Shown here: positions 9,367 through 19,083 of the stretch, in pieces
How the letters are laid out: every line of letters starts with the position of its first letter
Position numbering within the stretch: position 1 is the stretch's first letter
Translations under genes and position numbers: made by a program
Source of the DNA: Microbacterium sp. W4I20
Lineage (GTDB): Bacteria; Actinomycetota; Actinomycetes; Actinomycetales; Microbacteriaceae
Assembly: GCF_030816505.1 (NCBI RefSeq)
Contig: NZ_JAUSYB010000001.1
Span: forward strand, 1,674,001-1,738,000
DNA length: 64,000 bases
Direction: 5' to 3'
The notes under the pieces: generated by a model
Databases searched by the model: none
What the model was told of the DNA's origin: nothing
Seen by the model: the letters and a program-made list of their open reading frames with translations, nothing else

Positions 9367-10776
9367 ATGACGGACCCCAAGAGGCTGATCCTCAACCTTT
9401 TCGAGATGAACTGCGTCAGTCACATCACCCACGGCCTGTGGCGCCTGCCCGGCAACCGGCGCACGGAGTTCAACGACATCGAGTACTGGACCGACCTGGC
9501 GCGGCAGCTCGAGGCCGGCGGCTTCGACGCGGTCTTCCTCGCGGATGTCGTCGGAGCGTACGACGTGTTCCGCGGCGGCCCGGAGACGGCGATCCGCGAA
9601 GGACTGCAGATCCCCAGCAACGATCCGATGCTCGTCGTGCCCGCCATGGCCGCGGTGACGGAGCACCTGGGTTTCGGCATCACGTTCTCCACGACCTACG
9701 AGCCGCCGTTCTCCTTCGCGCGCCGGATGTCGACGCTCGACCACCTCACGAAGGGACGGGTGGGCTGGAACATCGTCACGTCGTACCTGCCCAACGCGGC
9801 GCGCAACTTCGGGCTCGAGGGCGAGATCGACCACGACACCCGCTACGAGATCGCCGACGAGTACCTCGACGTGCTTTACAAGCTGTGGGAGGGATCGTGG
9901 GATGACGACGCGATCGTCGAAGACCGCGAGCACGGCGTCTACGCGGATCCAGAGAAGATCCGCTACATCGACCACCACGGTCCGCGGTATTCCGTGGCCG
10001 GCCCGCACCTGTCCTCACCCTCGCGTCAGCGCACGCCGTTCCTCATCCAGGCGACCCAGTCGTCGCGCGGCATCGAGTTCGCCGGACGCCATGCCGAGCT
10101 GATCTTCACCGGCGGTCGCTCCTTCGAGCAGGTGAGCGGCACTGTCCGCAAGATCCGCGATGAACTCGAACGGCAGGGCCGGGCGCGCGACGACATCAAG
10201 TTCGTCGTGGGTGCGACGGTCATCGTCGCGGCCACGCGCGAGGAGGCCGAGGCGAAGCTCGCCGAGTACGACCGCTACGCCAGCATCGACGGGGTGCTCG
10301 CGCACGCGAGCCTGCCTTTCGATCCGACGGCCCACCCGGGTGATGTCACGCTCGGCGAGGCGCTGCGCCGTGAGGGACGCGGCGACGACCTCGCGTCGGC
10401 CTTCCTGCCGCAGGAGAAGACGATCGCCGAGTTCCTGTCGTCGATGAGCGGATTCCATCGCCAGCCGTTCATGGCCGTGGGCTCGGCCGCCGACGTGGCG
10501 GATCAGATCGAGAGCTGGCTCGACGAGCACGACATCGACGGCATCAACCTGGTGCAGTACCACTCCCCCGACACCGCGAGCGACTTCATCGAGTTCGCCG
10601 TACCGGAGCTGCGCCGTCGCGGGCGACTGCGCGATACCTACGTGCCCGGCGAGACCCTGCGCGAACGCGTGCACGGGGTCGGGCCGCGCGTGGCGGAGAA
10701 CCATCCGGCGGCGCGCTTCCGCGGCGGCAAGAACCTCGACGAGTCGATCGAGGAGGCGAACCTGCAGACGGTGTGA
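9367..10776 (+). CDS. NtaA/SnaA/DszA family FMN-dependent monooxygenase (LLM class)
   Basis: The 469-residue protein belongs to the luciferase-like flavin monooxygenases related to nitrilotriacetate monooxygenase A, DszA and SnaA. These are cytoplasmic enzymes that use reduced FMN from a separate reductase to oxidise a small organic substrate. Typical elements are the N-terminal LNLFEMNCVSHITHGLWR strand, VGWNIVTSYLPNAARNFG and the HAELIFTGG region. The start at 9367 has GGAG nine bases upstream; an in-frame GTG at 9337 lacks such support. No flavin reductase is encoded in the window. The divergent family-5 transporter is its likely partner for uptake of an N- or S-containing compound (inference). 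Confidence 0.9.
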   Translation: MTDPKRLILNLFEMNCVSHITHGLWRLPGNRRTEFNDIEYWTDLARQLEAGGFDAVFLADVVGAYDVFRGGPETAIREGLQIPSNDPMLVVPAMAAVTEHLGFGITFSTTYEPPFSFARRMSTLDHLTKGRVGWNIVTSYLPNAARNFGLEGEIDHDTRYEIADEYLDVLYKLWEGSWDDDAIVEDREHGVYADPEKIRYIDHHGPRYSVAGPHLSSPSRQRTPFLIQATQSSRGIEFAGRHAELIFTGGRSFEQVSGTVRKIRDELERQGRARDDIKFVVGATVIVAATREEAEAKLAEYDRYASIDGVLAHASLPFDPTAHPGDVTLGEALRREGRGDDLASAFLPQEKTIAEFLSSMSGFHRQPFMAVGSAADVADQIESWLDEHDIDGINLVQYHSPDTASDFIEFAVPELRRRGRLRDTYVPGETLRERVHGVGPRVAENHPAARFRGGKNLDESIEEANLQTV

Positions 10777-10846
10777 CGGACGCTGCGCTCAGCGGCCGAT
10801 GGCGGCGTCGACGACGGATCGCGGCTCGGCAGAAGAGCCCTCCCCG

Positions 10847-13800
10847 TCAGACGGAACTGCGGAAGCGCAACCCCATCGATCGCGTCTCGGGTCGCAGCAG
10901 GGCATCGGGCCACACATCAGGACCGCAGGCGCGCGAGCCCAGACCGTTCTGGGCGGCGTCCAGGTAGAGGTAGGTGCGCGTCGGCTCCGCCAGCTCATGG
11001 GGATGTGTGGCGCGGTCCACCTCCTGAGTCGTGTGCCGTGCCAGCGTGAACCCCGGACGGCGCCCGCGCGTGTCCGCGTCGGCCAGCATCCGTAGCTCCG
11101 TCCGGCCGCCGCTCACGAGGTCGAGCTGACGCACATCGCTGCGGTGGCCGCTCTCCTGGGGGTACGCGTAGGGGAACGTCAACTGCTCCATGTCGGCGGC
11201 GTATCGGCCCACGAGCACGCCCCGACGCGAGTCAGGATACGATTCGCCCGGCCCCGTGCCGAACCATCCGGCTGCGTCGACCGCCAGGGGAAGATCGAAG
11301 CGCACGCCGAGGCGGGGCCACACGATGTCCCATCGCGACGAGGGGATGAACCGGAGCGAGAGCCGCACGTCGTCGCCGTCGAGCTCCCACCGCTCCTCGA
11401 GGGTCACCGCGGCACGCGTGTCGGCAGCCGCCCACCGGGTGCGCCTCTCCACCACGGTGTCGGTGCGCTCGATCCCGACGACGCGGGAGCTGAGCCTGTC
11501 GAGCCCCGCCTCTCGCCATCGCGAGGCATGCGATGGTCCCGGAACTCCCAGTCCACGACCCTCCATCGGATCGCTGACGTCGTAGCTGCCCATGTGCGAA
11601 CCGTTGTCATTGTCGGTCGGGGCACGCCAGAGCTCGAGGCGGGGTCCGTCCACGGCGAGCGCGCCGAGGGAGACGAGGTGGCCGTCGACGAACTCCGCAG
11701 GGCCGAGCCGGTACCGTCCCGCAATGTCGAGCGGCACGTCGGAGGCCCTGACCGCGGCTCGGCTGGGCGCGACGGCAGGCCCCGCGGCCGCCGGAAGCGG
11801 CACCTGTCGCGCGGCGACGACATGTCCACCCGGCGCCCATGCCGTCTCCGCCGCGAGTGCAGCGGTCACCGTGAACCACAGCTCGCCGCCGCCGTCTCGG
11901 GAGACGCTCGCCAGGTCGATGCGAGCGCTGCCCTCCTCTCCCGCACGTACCGCCCCGCCCCCTGCACCGACGAACTCCAGCGATCCGGACAGCTCCTCCT
12001 CGCCGTCGCGCTCCACGCGCCAGGGGAAGACCAGATCACCCGTGTCCGCAGAATGGCGGAGATTGCGGAGGCGGACCAGGACCGCGCCCTCTTCGACGTC
12101 GAGCTCGAAACGGATGGGAGCCGCGACGGCCGCGAACTCCACCAGGCCGGGACTCGGCGTACCGTCGGAAAGGACCATCCCGTCCATGCAGGTGTGTCCG
12201 TCGTGCACGCCGGCATCCGCGAAATCGTCCCCGTAGGCGAAGAACTCCACACCGTCGGCCGTGCGCGCGCGGATGCCGTGGTCGCGCCACTCCCAGACGA
12301 AGCCGCCGTGCAGCCGGGGGTACTGCTCCGTGAGATCGACATACCGATCGATGCCGCCGGGTCCGTTGCCCATGGCATGGACGAACTCGCACATCACGAA
12401 CGGCTTGGTGCGCTGTCGCGCCGACTGCACACCTGATGCATCCTGCAGCAGCGCGGTCGATTCCGATCCGATGCTCACGAGCTCGGCGATCGCCGGATAC
12501 ATGCGCGAGTACACATCGGTGTACTCGCCGGCGCGATCGCCCTCGTAGTGCACGGGGCGTTCCGGGTCGCGCGTATGCAGCCACTCCGACATCGCCGCGA
12601 GGTTCGCGCCGGTGCCCGATTCGTTGCCGAGCGACCACATGATGATGCTCGGATGATTCTTGTCACGCTCGAACGTGCGCTCCATGCGATCGAGGTAGGT
12701 CTCGCGCCACGCGGGGTCCTCGCTCGGGTTGTCCATCCACTCGTCGACCCCCGAGGAGAACATGTCGCTGCCGTGATGGAACGCGTGGGTCTCGATGTCG
12801 CACTCGAGCATGACCCAGAAGCCCAGCTCGTCGGCGAGATCGAGCATGCGCGGATGCGGCGGGTAGTGGGCCGTGCGGATGGCATTGACGTTGTGTCGCT
12901 TCATCAGCTCGAGATCGCGGCGCACGAAGTCCTCGTCGAACCCGCGGCCCAGATCGGGGTGCGAGTCATGACGGTTCATGCCGTGCAGCACCACGCGCCG
13001 GCCGTTGACCAGGAAGAGGTCGCCCCGCACCTCGACGCTGCGGAAACCGAGGCGAAGCGAGATGGTTTCCGCACCTCCGCGGCTGACGACCTCCGCGTCG
13101 TACAGACGGGGGTGCTCAGCCGTCCAGGCCTCGACCTGGCGCACGGCGATCGGGGTGACCTGTTCGCGGCTCGCCCAGAACTCGTCGATGTCGAGCTCGG
13201 GCACACGCAGCCGCAGCGGGTACGCGGCGTCGGGCGCCCGCACCTCCACGGCGACCACTCCCGAGCCGCTCTCGTGGTCGTATGCCGCGCGCACCCAGAC
13301 GTCGTCGATTCCCGCTGCCGGGCGTGCCTGCAGCGTGACGTCGCGGTAGATGCCCGGGAGCCACCACTGATCCTGATCCTCCACATACGTCGATGCGGAC
13401 CACTGGTGGACTCGCACCGCGATCGTGTTCGTTCCGGCGCGCACCGCTTCGGTGACGTCGAACTCCTGCGCGAGTCGCGACCCGGTGCCCACGCCGATCT
13501 CGACACCGTTCACCCACATGCGGTAACGCGATTCGACGCCGTCGAAGCGCAGCACCACCGCCTCGTAGTCGTCACGCTCGAGCCAGGCGGCCGGGATCTC
13601 GAACGTCCGTCGGTGATCGCCCGTCGGGTTGAGGTCGGGCGAGAACGGCGGATCCTGCGGGAAGGGCAGTTGCACGTTCGTGTACTGCGGCGTCCCGTAG
13701 CGCCCCTCGCCGTGCAGAACCCAGTGGCTGGGAACCGGGAGCTCGTCCCATGCGGAGTCGTCGAACGAGACAGCGCCGACATCGTCCGGCTGCTCACCGT

Positions 13801-13972
13801 CGGGCAGCACGCCCCGCGCGCCCAGCGCCCCGGGCACTCCGGCCAGCAGCCGGAAGCGCCAGAGTCCGTTCAGCGAGATCATGGGCGCGTCCGAGTGCAG
13901 CCAGGAGCGTGCGGCACGGCGGCGTCCGCGTCCCGGGCCGATGTCGTCGACGTAGTGCAGCTGGTCCCGCAT
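10847..13972 (-). CDS. GH2 beta-galactosidase, LacZ-like (long form)
   Basis: The 1041-residue protein has the full LacZ-like architecture: N-terminal jelly-roll sugar-binding domain, immunoglobulin-like domain, TIM barrel, a further domain and a C-terminal Bgal_small_N domain. The acid/base is Glu451 in SLGNESGTG and the nucleophile is Glu529 in VMCEFVHAMGN. It should hydrolyse beta-galactosides in the cytoplasm, as no signal peptide is present. The ATG at 13972 follows GAGAGGA. It is the last gene of the seven-gene operon that begins with the lipoprotein at 21.36 kb, 52 bp behind the alpha-galactosidase gene. Pairing alpha- and beta-galactosidase in one transcript implies a substrate carrying both linkages or several galactosides. 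Confidence 0.93.
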   Translation of the reverse strand: MRDQLHYVDDIGPGRGRRRAARSWLHSDAPMISLNGLWRFRLLAGVPGALGARGVLPDGEQPDDVGAVSFDDSAWDELPVPSHWVLHGEGRYGTPQYTNVQLPFPQDPPFSPDLNPTGDHRRTFEIPAAWLERDDYEAVVLRFDGVESRYRMWVNGVEIGVGTGSRLAQEFDVTEAVRAGTNTIAVRVHQWSASTYVEDQDQWWLPGIYRDVTLQARPAAGIDDVWVRAAYDHESGSGVVAVEVRAPDAAYPLRLRVPELDIDEFWASREQVTPIAVRQVEAWTAEHPRLYDAEVVSRGGAETISLRLGFRSVEVRGDLFLVNGRRVVLHGMNRHDSHPDLGRGFDEDFVRRDLELMKRHNVNAIRTAHYPPHPRMLDLADELGFWVMLECDIETHAFHHGSDMFSSGVDEWMDNPSEDPAWRETYLDRMERTFERDKNHPSIIMWSLGNESGTGANLAAMSEWLHTRDPERPVHYEGDRAGEYTDVYSRMYPAIAELVSIGSESTALLQDASGVQSARQRTKPFVMCEFVHAMGNGPGGIDRYVDLTEQYPRLHGGFVWEWRDHGIRARTADGVEFFAYGDDFADAGVHDGHTCMDGMVLSDGTPSPGLVEFAAVAAPIRFELDVEEGAVLVRLRNLRHSADTGDLVFPWRVERDGEEELSGSLEFVGAGGGAVRAGEEGSARIDLASVSRDGGGELWFTVTAALAAETAWAPGGHVVAARQVPLPAAAGPAVAPSRAAVRASDVPLDIAGRYRLGPAEFVDGHLVSLGALAVDGPRLELWRAPTDNDNGSHMGSYDVSDPMEGRGLGVPGPSHASRWREAGLDRLSSRVVGIERTDTVVERRTRWAAADTRAAVTLEERWELDGDDVRLSLRFIPSSRWDIVWPRLGVRFDLPLAVDAAGWFGTGPGESYPDSRRGVLVGRYAADMEQLTFPYAYPQESGHRSDVRQLDLVSGGRTELRMLADADTRGRRPGFTLARHTTQEVDRATHPHELAEPTRTYLYLDAAQNGLGSRACGPDVWPDALLRPETRSMGLRFRSSV

Positions 13973-14024
13973 GTGGTCCTCTCAGCAATGTGTCGCGGCG
14001 CCCGCGGCCTGGAAGGGCCGTTCG

Positions 14025-16199
14025 TCACACCTCGGTGATCCGGTACACGACGACGCGTTCCGGGAACGACCCCGGAAGATGCACGCCGACCGATTCCAGC
14101 GCGCGCCCGCTGAGGACGACGCCCGTTCCGTCGCCGTACCACTGCGGATCAGCACGCCCCTCGTCGGGGGTGCCGATCGTGACCGGAGCGATGCGGTATC
14201 GCTTCTCGGGATGCAGGTTCGGCACGGTGAACCGGCCGCGCGGGGAGATCGTCGACCGGCCAAGGAAGGCGAGGAAGACGAGCGCCTCGGACTGATCCTC
14301 GGCGATCGCGCCGTAGACCTGGAACGCCGGATCGATCGTGTCGGCGCGCATCATGTCGCCGGTGTGCAGCAATGCCCGATGCGTCTTGTAGAAGTCGATC
14401 CACGCGGCGAGGTCGGCGCTCTCGCGGTCGGTGGCCCTGGCGAGATCCCATTCGATGCCGAAATGGCCGAACAGCGCCGTGGCGGCGCGGAACGACAGCT
14501 CATGCGTGCGACCGGTGGTGTGATTCACCGTCGCTCCGATGTGAGAGCCCAGCAGCTCGGCGGGCATCAATTGCATCGTCCACCGCATCATCTGCTGGCG
14601 CTCCAGCGGATCGATGCAGTCGCTGACCCAGACCCGGTCGGTCCGCTCGATGACGCCGAGATCGACGCGAGCGCCGCCCGACGAGCACGATTCGATCTCG
14701 AGTGCGGGGAACCGGCGCTTCAACTCATCCATCAGGGCGTATGTCGCGAGCGTCTGCGCGTGCACACCGGCCGCCCCGGTGGGGGCGGTCCCCGCGTCGA
14801 TGAGATCTCGGTTGTGATCCCACTTGATGTAGGCGATGTCGTGCTCGGCCAGGATCGCGGTCATGTCGGCGAGCACGTGGTCGTAGGCCTCAGGGATCCC
14901 GAGGTTCAGCACCTGCTGATTCCGGCCGCGGAGCGGCAGCCGCCCTCCGGTCTGCATGATCCATTCGGGATGCGCGCGCGCCAGCTCGCTGTCTTCGTTG
15001 ATCATCTCCGGCTCGAACCAGAGCCCGAACTCCATACCCGACGCGGTCACCCGCTCGACGAGGGGACCGAGGCCGTCGGGCCAGACGTCTCGGTCGACCG
15101 TCCAGTCGCCGAGACCGCTCGTGTCGTCGCGGCGCCCGAGGAACCAGCCGTCATCGAGCACGAAGCGCTCGACGCCGAGGGCTGCGGCGCGATCCGCGAG
15201 GTCGAGAAGGCGGGGCACGTCATGGTCGAAGTAGACGGCCTCCCAGACGTTCAAGGTCACCGGGCGGGGCCTGGTCGGGTGGCTCTCGCGTGATCGGAGG
15301 AAGCGGTGGAAGCGGTGCGCCTGCGCGTCGAGGCCATCGCCATAGGCGCCGTACACCCACGGCGTCCGATAGCGCGCGCCCTCCGCCAGACGCACCTCGC
15401 CCGGAAGAAGGAGCTCTCCTCCGCCGATGACCTGCGCGCCCGCCGACAGCTGTTCGGCGTAGTGACGGTGGTTCCCGCTGAAGCCGACGTGGATCCCCCA
15501 GACCTCCCCGGAGGAGAACTCGAACCCGGGCGTTCCCACGCTCAGCACCGTCGCGGCATCCGGCCCTGTGCGCCCTTTGCGGCCTTCGCGTTCGTGGATG
15601 CCGACCACGAGGTCGTGGCGCTGCGGCACACGTTCCCGGCTCCAGCGGCCGGCGAAGTCGAGCACCTGGCGCGCCCGGACGGGCACCGGGAACGCCAGGT
15701 TCACGTCGTCGACCGTGTAGGTGCCGTCGGCCTCGTTGTGCACCTCCGCCCGCGTGCGCAGCAGCCCACTGTCGAGGAGTTCCAGCTCGAGAGCGAGGCC
15801 GAGTCCCGCCTCCGGATCGTGCGCGTGGAACACGAGCAGCGCCGCGCCGGTCTCGATCAGTCCCCCGTCGGAGACCGCTGACCCGTCGAGCTCGATCCGC
15901 TCGAGGACGAAGCGCGGAGACCAGGATGTGCCCTCGCGGTGCCCGACGAGGCCGGGCTTGCCCTCCCAGCCGGCGTGGTGCTCCGGGAGCACCCCCACCC
16001 GAACGGCGGCGTCGACCACGTTGCCGGCCGACGGCTCCACCGCCGCGACCGCGAGTGACACGACATCGTCGAAGGTCTGCTCCCCGAGACCCGCGCCCCA
16101 GTGCACGATCGAGGGGAGCCGCCCCTCCGTGACGTCGAGCACCACGCTCACACCGGCGGCGGCGAGGTGGACGTACGTGTCCGGGACGGCGCCGGTCAT
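14025..16199 (-). CDS. GH36 alpha-galactosidase
   Basis: The 724-residue protein is a clan GH-D alpha-galactosidase. It has the N-terminal beta-sandwich, a TIM barrel with LDDGWF and EPEMINEDSELA motifs and a C-terminal beta domain. The nucleophile is Asp461 in KWDHNRD and the acid/base is Asp527 in SDCIDPLER, following CSSGG. It is cytoplasmic and should remove terminal alpha-galactosyl residues from imported oligosaccharides. The ATG at 16199 overlaps the stop of the ThuA-like gene by 4 bp. Its closest relative in the window is the GH36 at 61.3 kb, which shares the catalytic spacing almost exactly. Confidence 0.94.
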   Translation of the reverse strand: MTGAVPDTYVHLAAAGVSVVLDVTEGRLPSIVHWGAGLGEQTFDDVVSLAVAAVEPSAGNVVDAAVRVGVLPEHHAGWEGKPGLVGHREGTSWSPRFVLERIELDGSAVSDGGLIETGAALLVFHAHDPEAGLGLALELELLDSGLLRTRAEVHNEADGTYTVDDVNLAFPVPVRARQVLDFAGRWSRERVPQRHDLVVGIHEREGRKGRTGPDAATVLSVGTPGFEFSSGEVWGIHVGFSGNHRHYAEQLSAGAQVIGGGELLLPGEVRLAEGARYRTPWVYGAYGDGLDAQAHRFHRFLRSRESHPTRPRPVTLNVWEAVYFDHDVPRLLDLADRAAALGVERFVLDDGWFLGRRDDTSGLGDWTVDRDVWPDGLGPLVERVTASGMEFGLWFEPEMINEDSELARAHPEWIMQTGGRLPLRGRNQQVLNLGIPEAYDHVLADMTAILAEHDIAYIKWDHNRDLIDAGTAPTGAAGVHAQTLATYALMDELKRRFPALEIESCSSGGARVDLGVIERTDRVWVSDCIDPLERQQMMRWTMQLMPAELLGSHIGATVNHTTGRTHELSFRAATALFGHFGIEWDLARATDRESADLAAWIDFYKTHRALLHTGDMMRADTIDPAFQVYGAIAEDQSEALVFLAFLGRSTISPRGRFTVPNLHPEKRYRIAPVTIGTPDEGRADPQWYGDGTGVVLSGRALESVGVHLPGSFPERVVVYRITEV

Positions 16200-17029
16200 G
16201 CCCCGGACTCGCGCGGCTCGACGAGCTCGCGGGTGTGGTAATCGATCAGGCCTTCGGGCGACGTCAGCACCGGGCGATCGAAGTCGCCCGTGAGGTACAT
16301 CGGCGTGATGAGATACGACTCCCGTGCCTGCCGCGGCCGCGCCCAGCGCACCCCGTTGGCGATGACGCGCTGCACGTCGGGGTGGTGGTACACCGGGTAG
16401 ATCTCGTCACCCGGGCTGAAGTAGAAGACCCGCCCGTGGCCGCGTCGATACGTGATCCCGCTGCGGAACACCTCGCCGCCGGAGAAGCTGCTGATGAAGA
16501 TCAGCTCATCCGGTTCGGGGATGTCGAAGTACTCGCCGTACATCTCCTGGCCCGGGATGATGAGCGGCTGGGGCACGCCTTCGGCGATCGGATGCCGCGG
16601 ATCCACCGTCCAGACCAGCTCCCGGTCGTTGTCGTTCCGCCAGCGCAGACTGCACGTCGTGCCCATCAGCCGGCGGAAGATCTTCGAGTGGTGCCCGGAG
16701 TGCAGGACGATGATCCCCATGCCCTCCAGCACATGCCGCTGGATGCGTTCGACGACCTCGTCGGAGACCTCTTCGTGCGCCGTGTGGCCCCACCACAGCA
16801 GCACGTCGGTGGCCGCGAGGGTCTCCTCGGTCATGCCGTGCTCGGGCTCGTCGAGCACGCGTGTCGACACCGTCACGTCGTCGCCGAGCAGACGGGTGAT
16901 CCCTTCGGCGATCGTCGAGTGCATCCCGTCGGGGTAGATGCCCCGCACGACGGGGTTCACCTGTTCGTGACGGTTCTCGCCCCAGACGACGACGCGGATG
17001 GTTTCGGTGGAAGTGGGGGTGAGGGTCAT
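16196..17029 (-). CDS. ThuA-like domain protein
   Basis: The 277-residue protein is a ThuA-like (trehalose-utilisation type, class I glutamine amidotransferase fold) protein. The core motifs are VVVWGENRHEQ, LLWWGHTAHEEV, GIIVLHSGHHSKIFRRLMG and RVFYFSPGDE. The Cys of true amidotransferases is absent. ThuA of rhizobia acts with the oxidoreductase ThuB on oxidised trehalose, and here too the gene is sandwiched between a Gfo/Idh oxidoreductase (4-bp overlap) and the alpha-galactosidase (4-bp overlap). The start at 17029 is fixed by the ATGA overlap. The reaction is unknown; action on a keto-glycoside made by the neighbour is inference. This type differs from the other two ThuA proteins in the window. 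Confidence 0.85.
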   Translation of the reverse strand: MTLTPTSTETIRVVVWGENRHEQVNPVVRGIYPDGMHSTIAEGITRLLGDDVTVSTRVLDEPEHGMTEETLAATDVLLWWGHTAHEEVSDEVVERIQRHVLEGMGIIVLHSGHHSKIFRRLMGTTCSLRWRNDNDRELVWTVDPRHPIAEGVPQPLIIPGQEMYGEYFDIPEPDELIFISSFSGGEVFRSGITYRRGHGRVFYFSPGDEIYPVYHHPDVQRVIANGVRWARPRQARESYLITPMYLTGDFDRPVLTSPEGLIDYHTRELVEPRESGA

Positions 17030-18183
17030 CGGGCGCCTCCTGACGCGTGAGGGTTCGCCCGGGGGGAACTCCCCCAGGGCCGGGTGGCAATGGCTTCCGC
17101 GGCACTCGGCCACGAGCGCAGCAGGTCGGCGACGTCGTCGCGCTGTTCGTCGGCGATGGCCTGCGCGAGGGATTCCTCCAGGAGCTCCTCGAGCACGACA
17201 CGGTCGCCCCCGCGTTCACTGCTGCGGATCGCGCCCTCCACCATCGCGAGGGTCAAGACGTTGGTCCGGACCTCGTTCTGCGGGGTGACGCCGGAATCGA
17301 GCGCGCTCACGAACTCCTCGAGAGCCCCCTCGATGCCTTCGCTCGCCTCGGCGACCTCGAACCCGATGTCTCCGGCATCCACCTGCACGACGTGATCGCC
17401 GTCCCAGCTCGCGGCCCCCTGCTCGGCGTAGATGCGCCAGTCGGCGTTCCAGGACGTCTGCAGGCCCGGAGTGCACCGGCTGCCGGAGTACACGAACCGT
17501 GCTCCGGAGGCGAGGTCGAAGGTCGCGGTCGCCGCGGCGTCGCCGGCGAACCAGCTCCACGGCGGGTTCCATGACGCGCACCGCACCGACACCGGCTCGT
17601 CCGCGGTCAGGTAGCGGAGCATGTCGAAGTGGTGCACCGACATGTCGACCAGGAGCGGATGCGCCATCTGCTCGCGGAATCCGGGCTCGTGGTCGGCGTG
17701 GAAGAACTGCGCGTGCACGGCACCGAGCGCCCCGAGCTGCGCGGCCGCATCGCGGAAGGCGGCAAGGTGGCGGAAGTAACGGCGCGATTGGCTCGCCATC
17801 AGCAGCTCACCGGTCAGGTCGGCCAGCGCCACCTGACGGAGCGCCTCCGCGACCGTCGGCGCCAGGGGTTTCTCGCACAGCACCGGCAGGCCCTGGCGCA
17901 TCGCCTCCTCGTTGACCACGCGGTGGGCCTGGGGCACGGTGACGTTGATCACCGCGCGGGCACCCGATCGCTCCACGACGTCGGCGAGAGAGGATCCGAC
18001 CGCGGCATCCTCCAGTCCGATCGACGAGACGGTCCGCATCGCGAGGTCGACATCCAGGTCGACGACGCCGACCGGCTCGGCGTGAGCGGATCGCGCGAGC
18101 ATCCGGAGCCACTCCCCGCCCATCGCACCGGCACCCACGACGATGACGGGCAGCCTCTGCGGAGGCGCGTCTGCTGTGGTCAT
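17026..18183 (-). CDS. Gfo/Idh/MocA family oxidoreductase
   Basis: The 385-residue protein is an NAD(P)-dependent sugar oxidoreductase. The Rossmann fold starts with VVGAGAMGGEWLRML, the catalytic-lysine motif is CEKPLA, and the C-terminal alpha/beta domain contains LLVDMSVHHFDMLRY. The start at 18183 has AAAGGA eight bases upstream. An ATG at 18192, overlapping the permease stop as ATGA, is the alternative but would sit directly against that Shine-Dalgarno. It lies between the permease and ThuA genes of the same operon. The sugar and the oxidised carbon cannot be read from the sequence. Confidence 0.88.
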   Translation of the reverse strand: MTTADAPPQRLPVIVVGAGAMGGEWLRMLARSAHAEPVGVVDLDVDLAMRTVSSIGLEDAAVGSSLADVVERSGARAVINVTVPQAHRVVNEEAMRQGLPVLCEKPLAPTVAEALRQVALADLTGELLMASQSRRYFRHLAAFRDAAAQLGALGAVHAQFFHADHEPGFREQMAHPLLVDMSVHHFDMLRYLTADEPVSVRCASWNPPWSWFAGDAAATATFDLASGARFVYSGSRCTPGLQTSWNADWRIYAEQGAASWDGDHVVQVDAGDIGFEVAEASEGIEGALEEFVSALDSGVTPQNEVRTNVLTLAMVEGAIRSSERGGDRVVLEELLEESLAQAIADEQRDDVADLLRSWPSAAEAIATRPWGSSPRANPHASGGAR

Positions 18184-18188
18184 CCGAG

Positions 18189-19082
18189 TCATCCTTTGAT
18201 CGCACCGCCCAGGCTCGTCCGCAGCAGATGCTTCCGCACGAAGACGTAGAGGACGGCGGGCGGCACCAGGTACACGATCGCACTGGCTGCCAGCAGACCC
18301 CAGTCGACCTGGTTGTACTCGCTGAAAGCCCGGAAGAGTCCGATGGAGAGCGGGTACAGCTCCGAGCTCTGCAGCAGCACGAGGGGGGTGAGGAAGTCGC
18401 CCCACACGCCCATGAAGCTGAGCATGGCCGCCGCCCCCAGCCCCGGTCCGACCAGGGGGAGCACGACCCGCCAGATCGCCTGGAGACGGGAGTTGCCGTC
18501 GATCCACGCAGCCTCTTCGAGTTCGATGGGCACCGCGGCGATCGTGCCCGCCAGCAGCCAGAGGGTGACGGGCAGCTGGAAGGCCGCCTCGACGATGATC
18601 AGGCCGAACAGCGTGTTCGAGAGTCCGATGTTGACCATGATCAGGTACAGCGCGACGATCGTGGCCGGCGCCGGGATCACGCGGATCAGGAGGATGCCGA
18701 ACATGAAGAACCGACGCCCCTTGAACCGGTACCGCGCGAGGGCGTATCCGCCGGCGAGGCCGAGCGCGAGGTTCAGCGCCGTCGCGCTGACGCCGATGAC
18801 GAGGCTGTTCACGAGCAGCTGCGGCGTGGCGGCATCCGTGAAGAACTTGACGAAGTTGTCCATGGCGAACGTGGGCCACTGCACGGTCGGTCCGGCCTCG
18901 GCGTCGACCGCGCTGAGCACGACCCACGCGAAGGGCACGAGGCAGAACAGCGCCATCAGGGAGATGAGGATGTAGCCCAGCGTCCGCTGGACGGCGGCGA
19001 CCGGCGTCAGGGGGCGCTTCCGCATCTTCTGCATCGGCACCTCCCCGGAGGTCTGGGAGGAGCGGGAGACCACGGATGTCAT
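18189..19082 (-). CDS. Carbohydrate ABC transporter permease, MalG type
   Basis: The 297-residue protein is a CUT1 sugar permease with six predicted membrane spans. The EAA loop is around EEAAWIDGNSRLQAIWRVVLP, which contacts the ATPase. The start at 19082 lies one base after the stop of the partner permease. No sugar ATPase is encoded nearby, so it presumably uses a shared MsiK-type ATPase encoded elsewhere, as is common in actinobacteria. Confidence 0.93.
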   Translation of the reverse strand: MTSVVSRSSQTSGEVPMQKMRKRPLTPVAAVQRTLGYILISLMALFCLVPFAWVVLSAVDAEAGPTVQWPTFAMDNFVKFFTDAATPQLLVNSLVIGVSATALNLALGLAGGYALARYRFKGRRFFMFGILLIRVIPAPATIVALYLIMVNIGLSNTLFGLIIVEAAFQLPVTLWLLAGTIAAVPIELEEAAWIDGNSRLQAIWRVVLPLVGPGLGAAAMLSFMGVWGDFLTPLVLLQSSELYPLSIGLFRAFSEYNQVDWGLLAASAIVYLVPPAVLYVFVRKHLLRTSLGGAIKG

Positions 19083-19083
19083 G

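Noticed and set aside
10777..10846. Terminator between the monooxygenase and GH2 genes
   Set aside because: Only a 5-bp stem (GGCTC/GAGCC at 10823-10839) with a 7-base loop was found, too weak to list.
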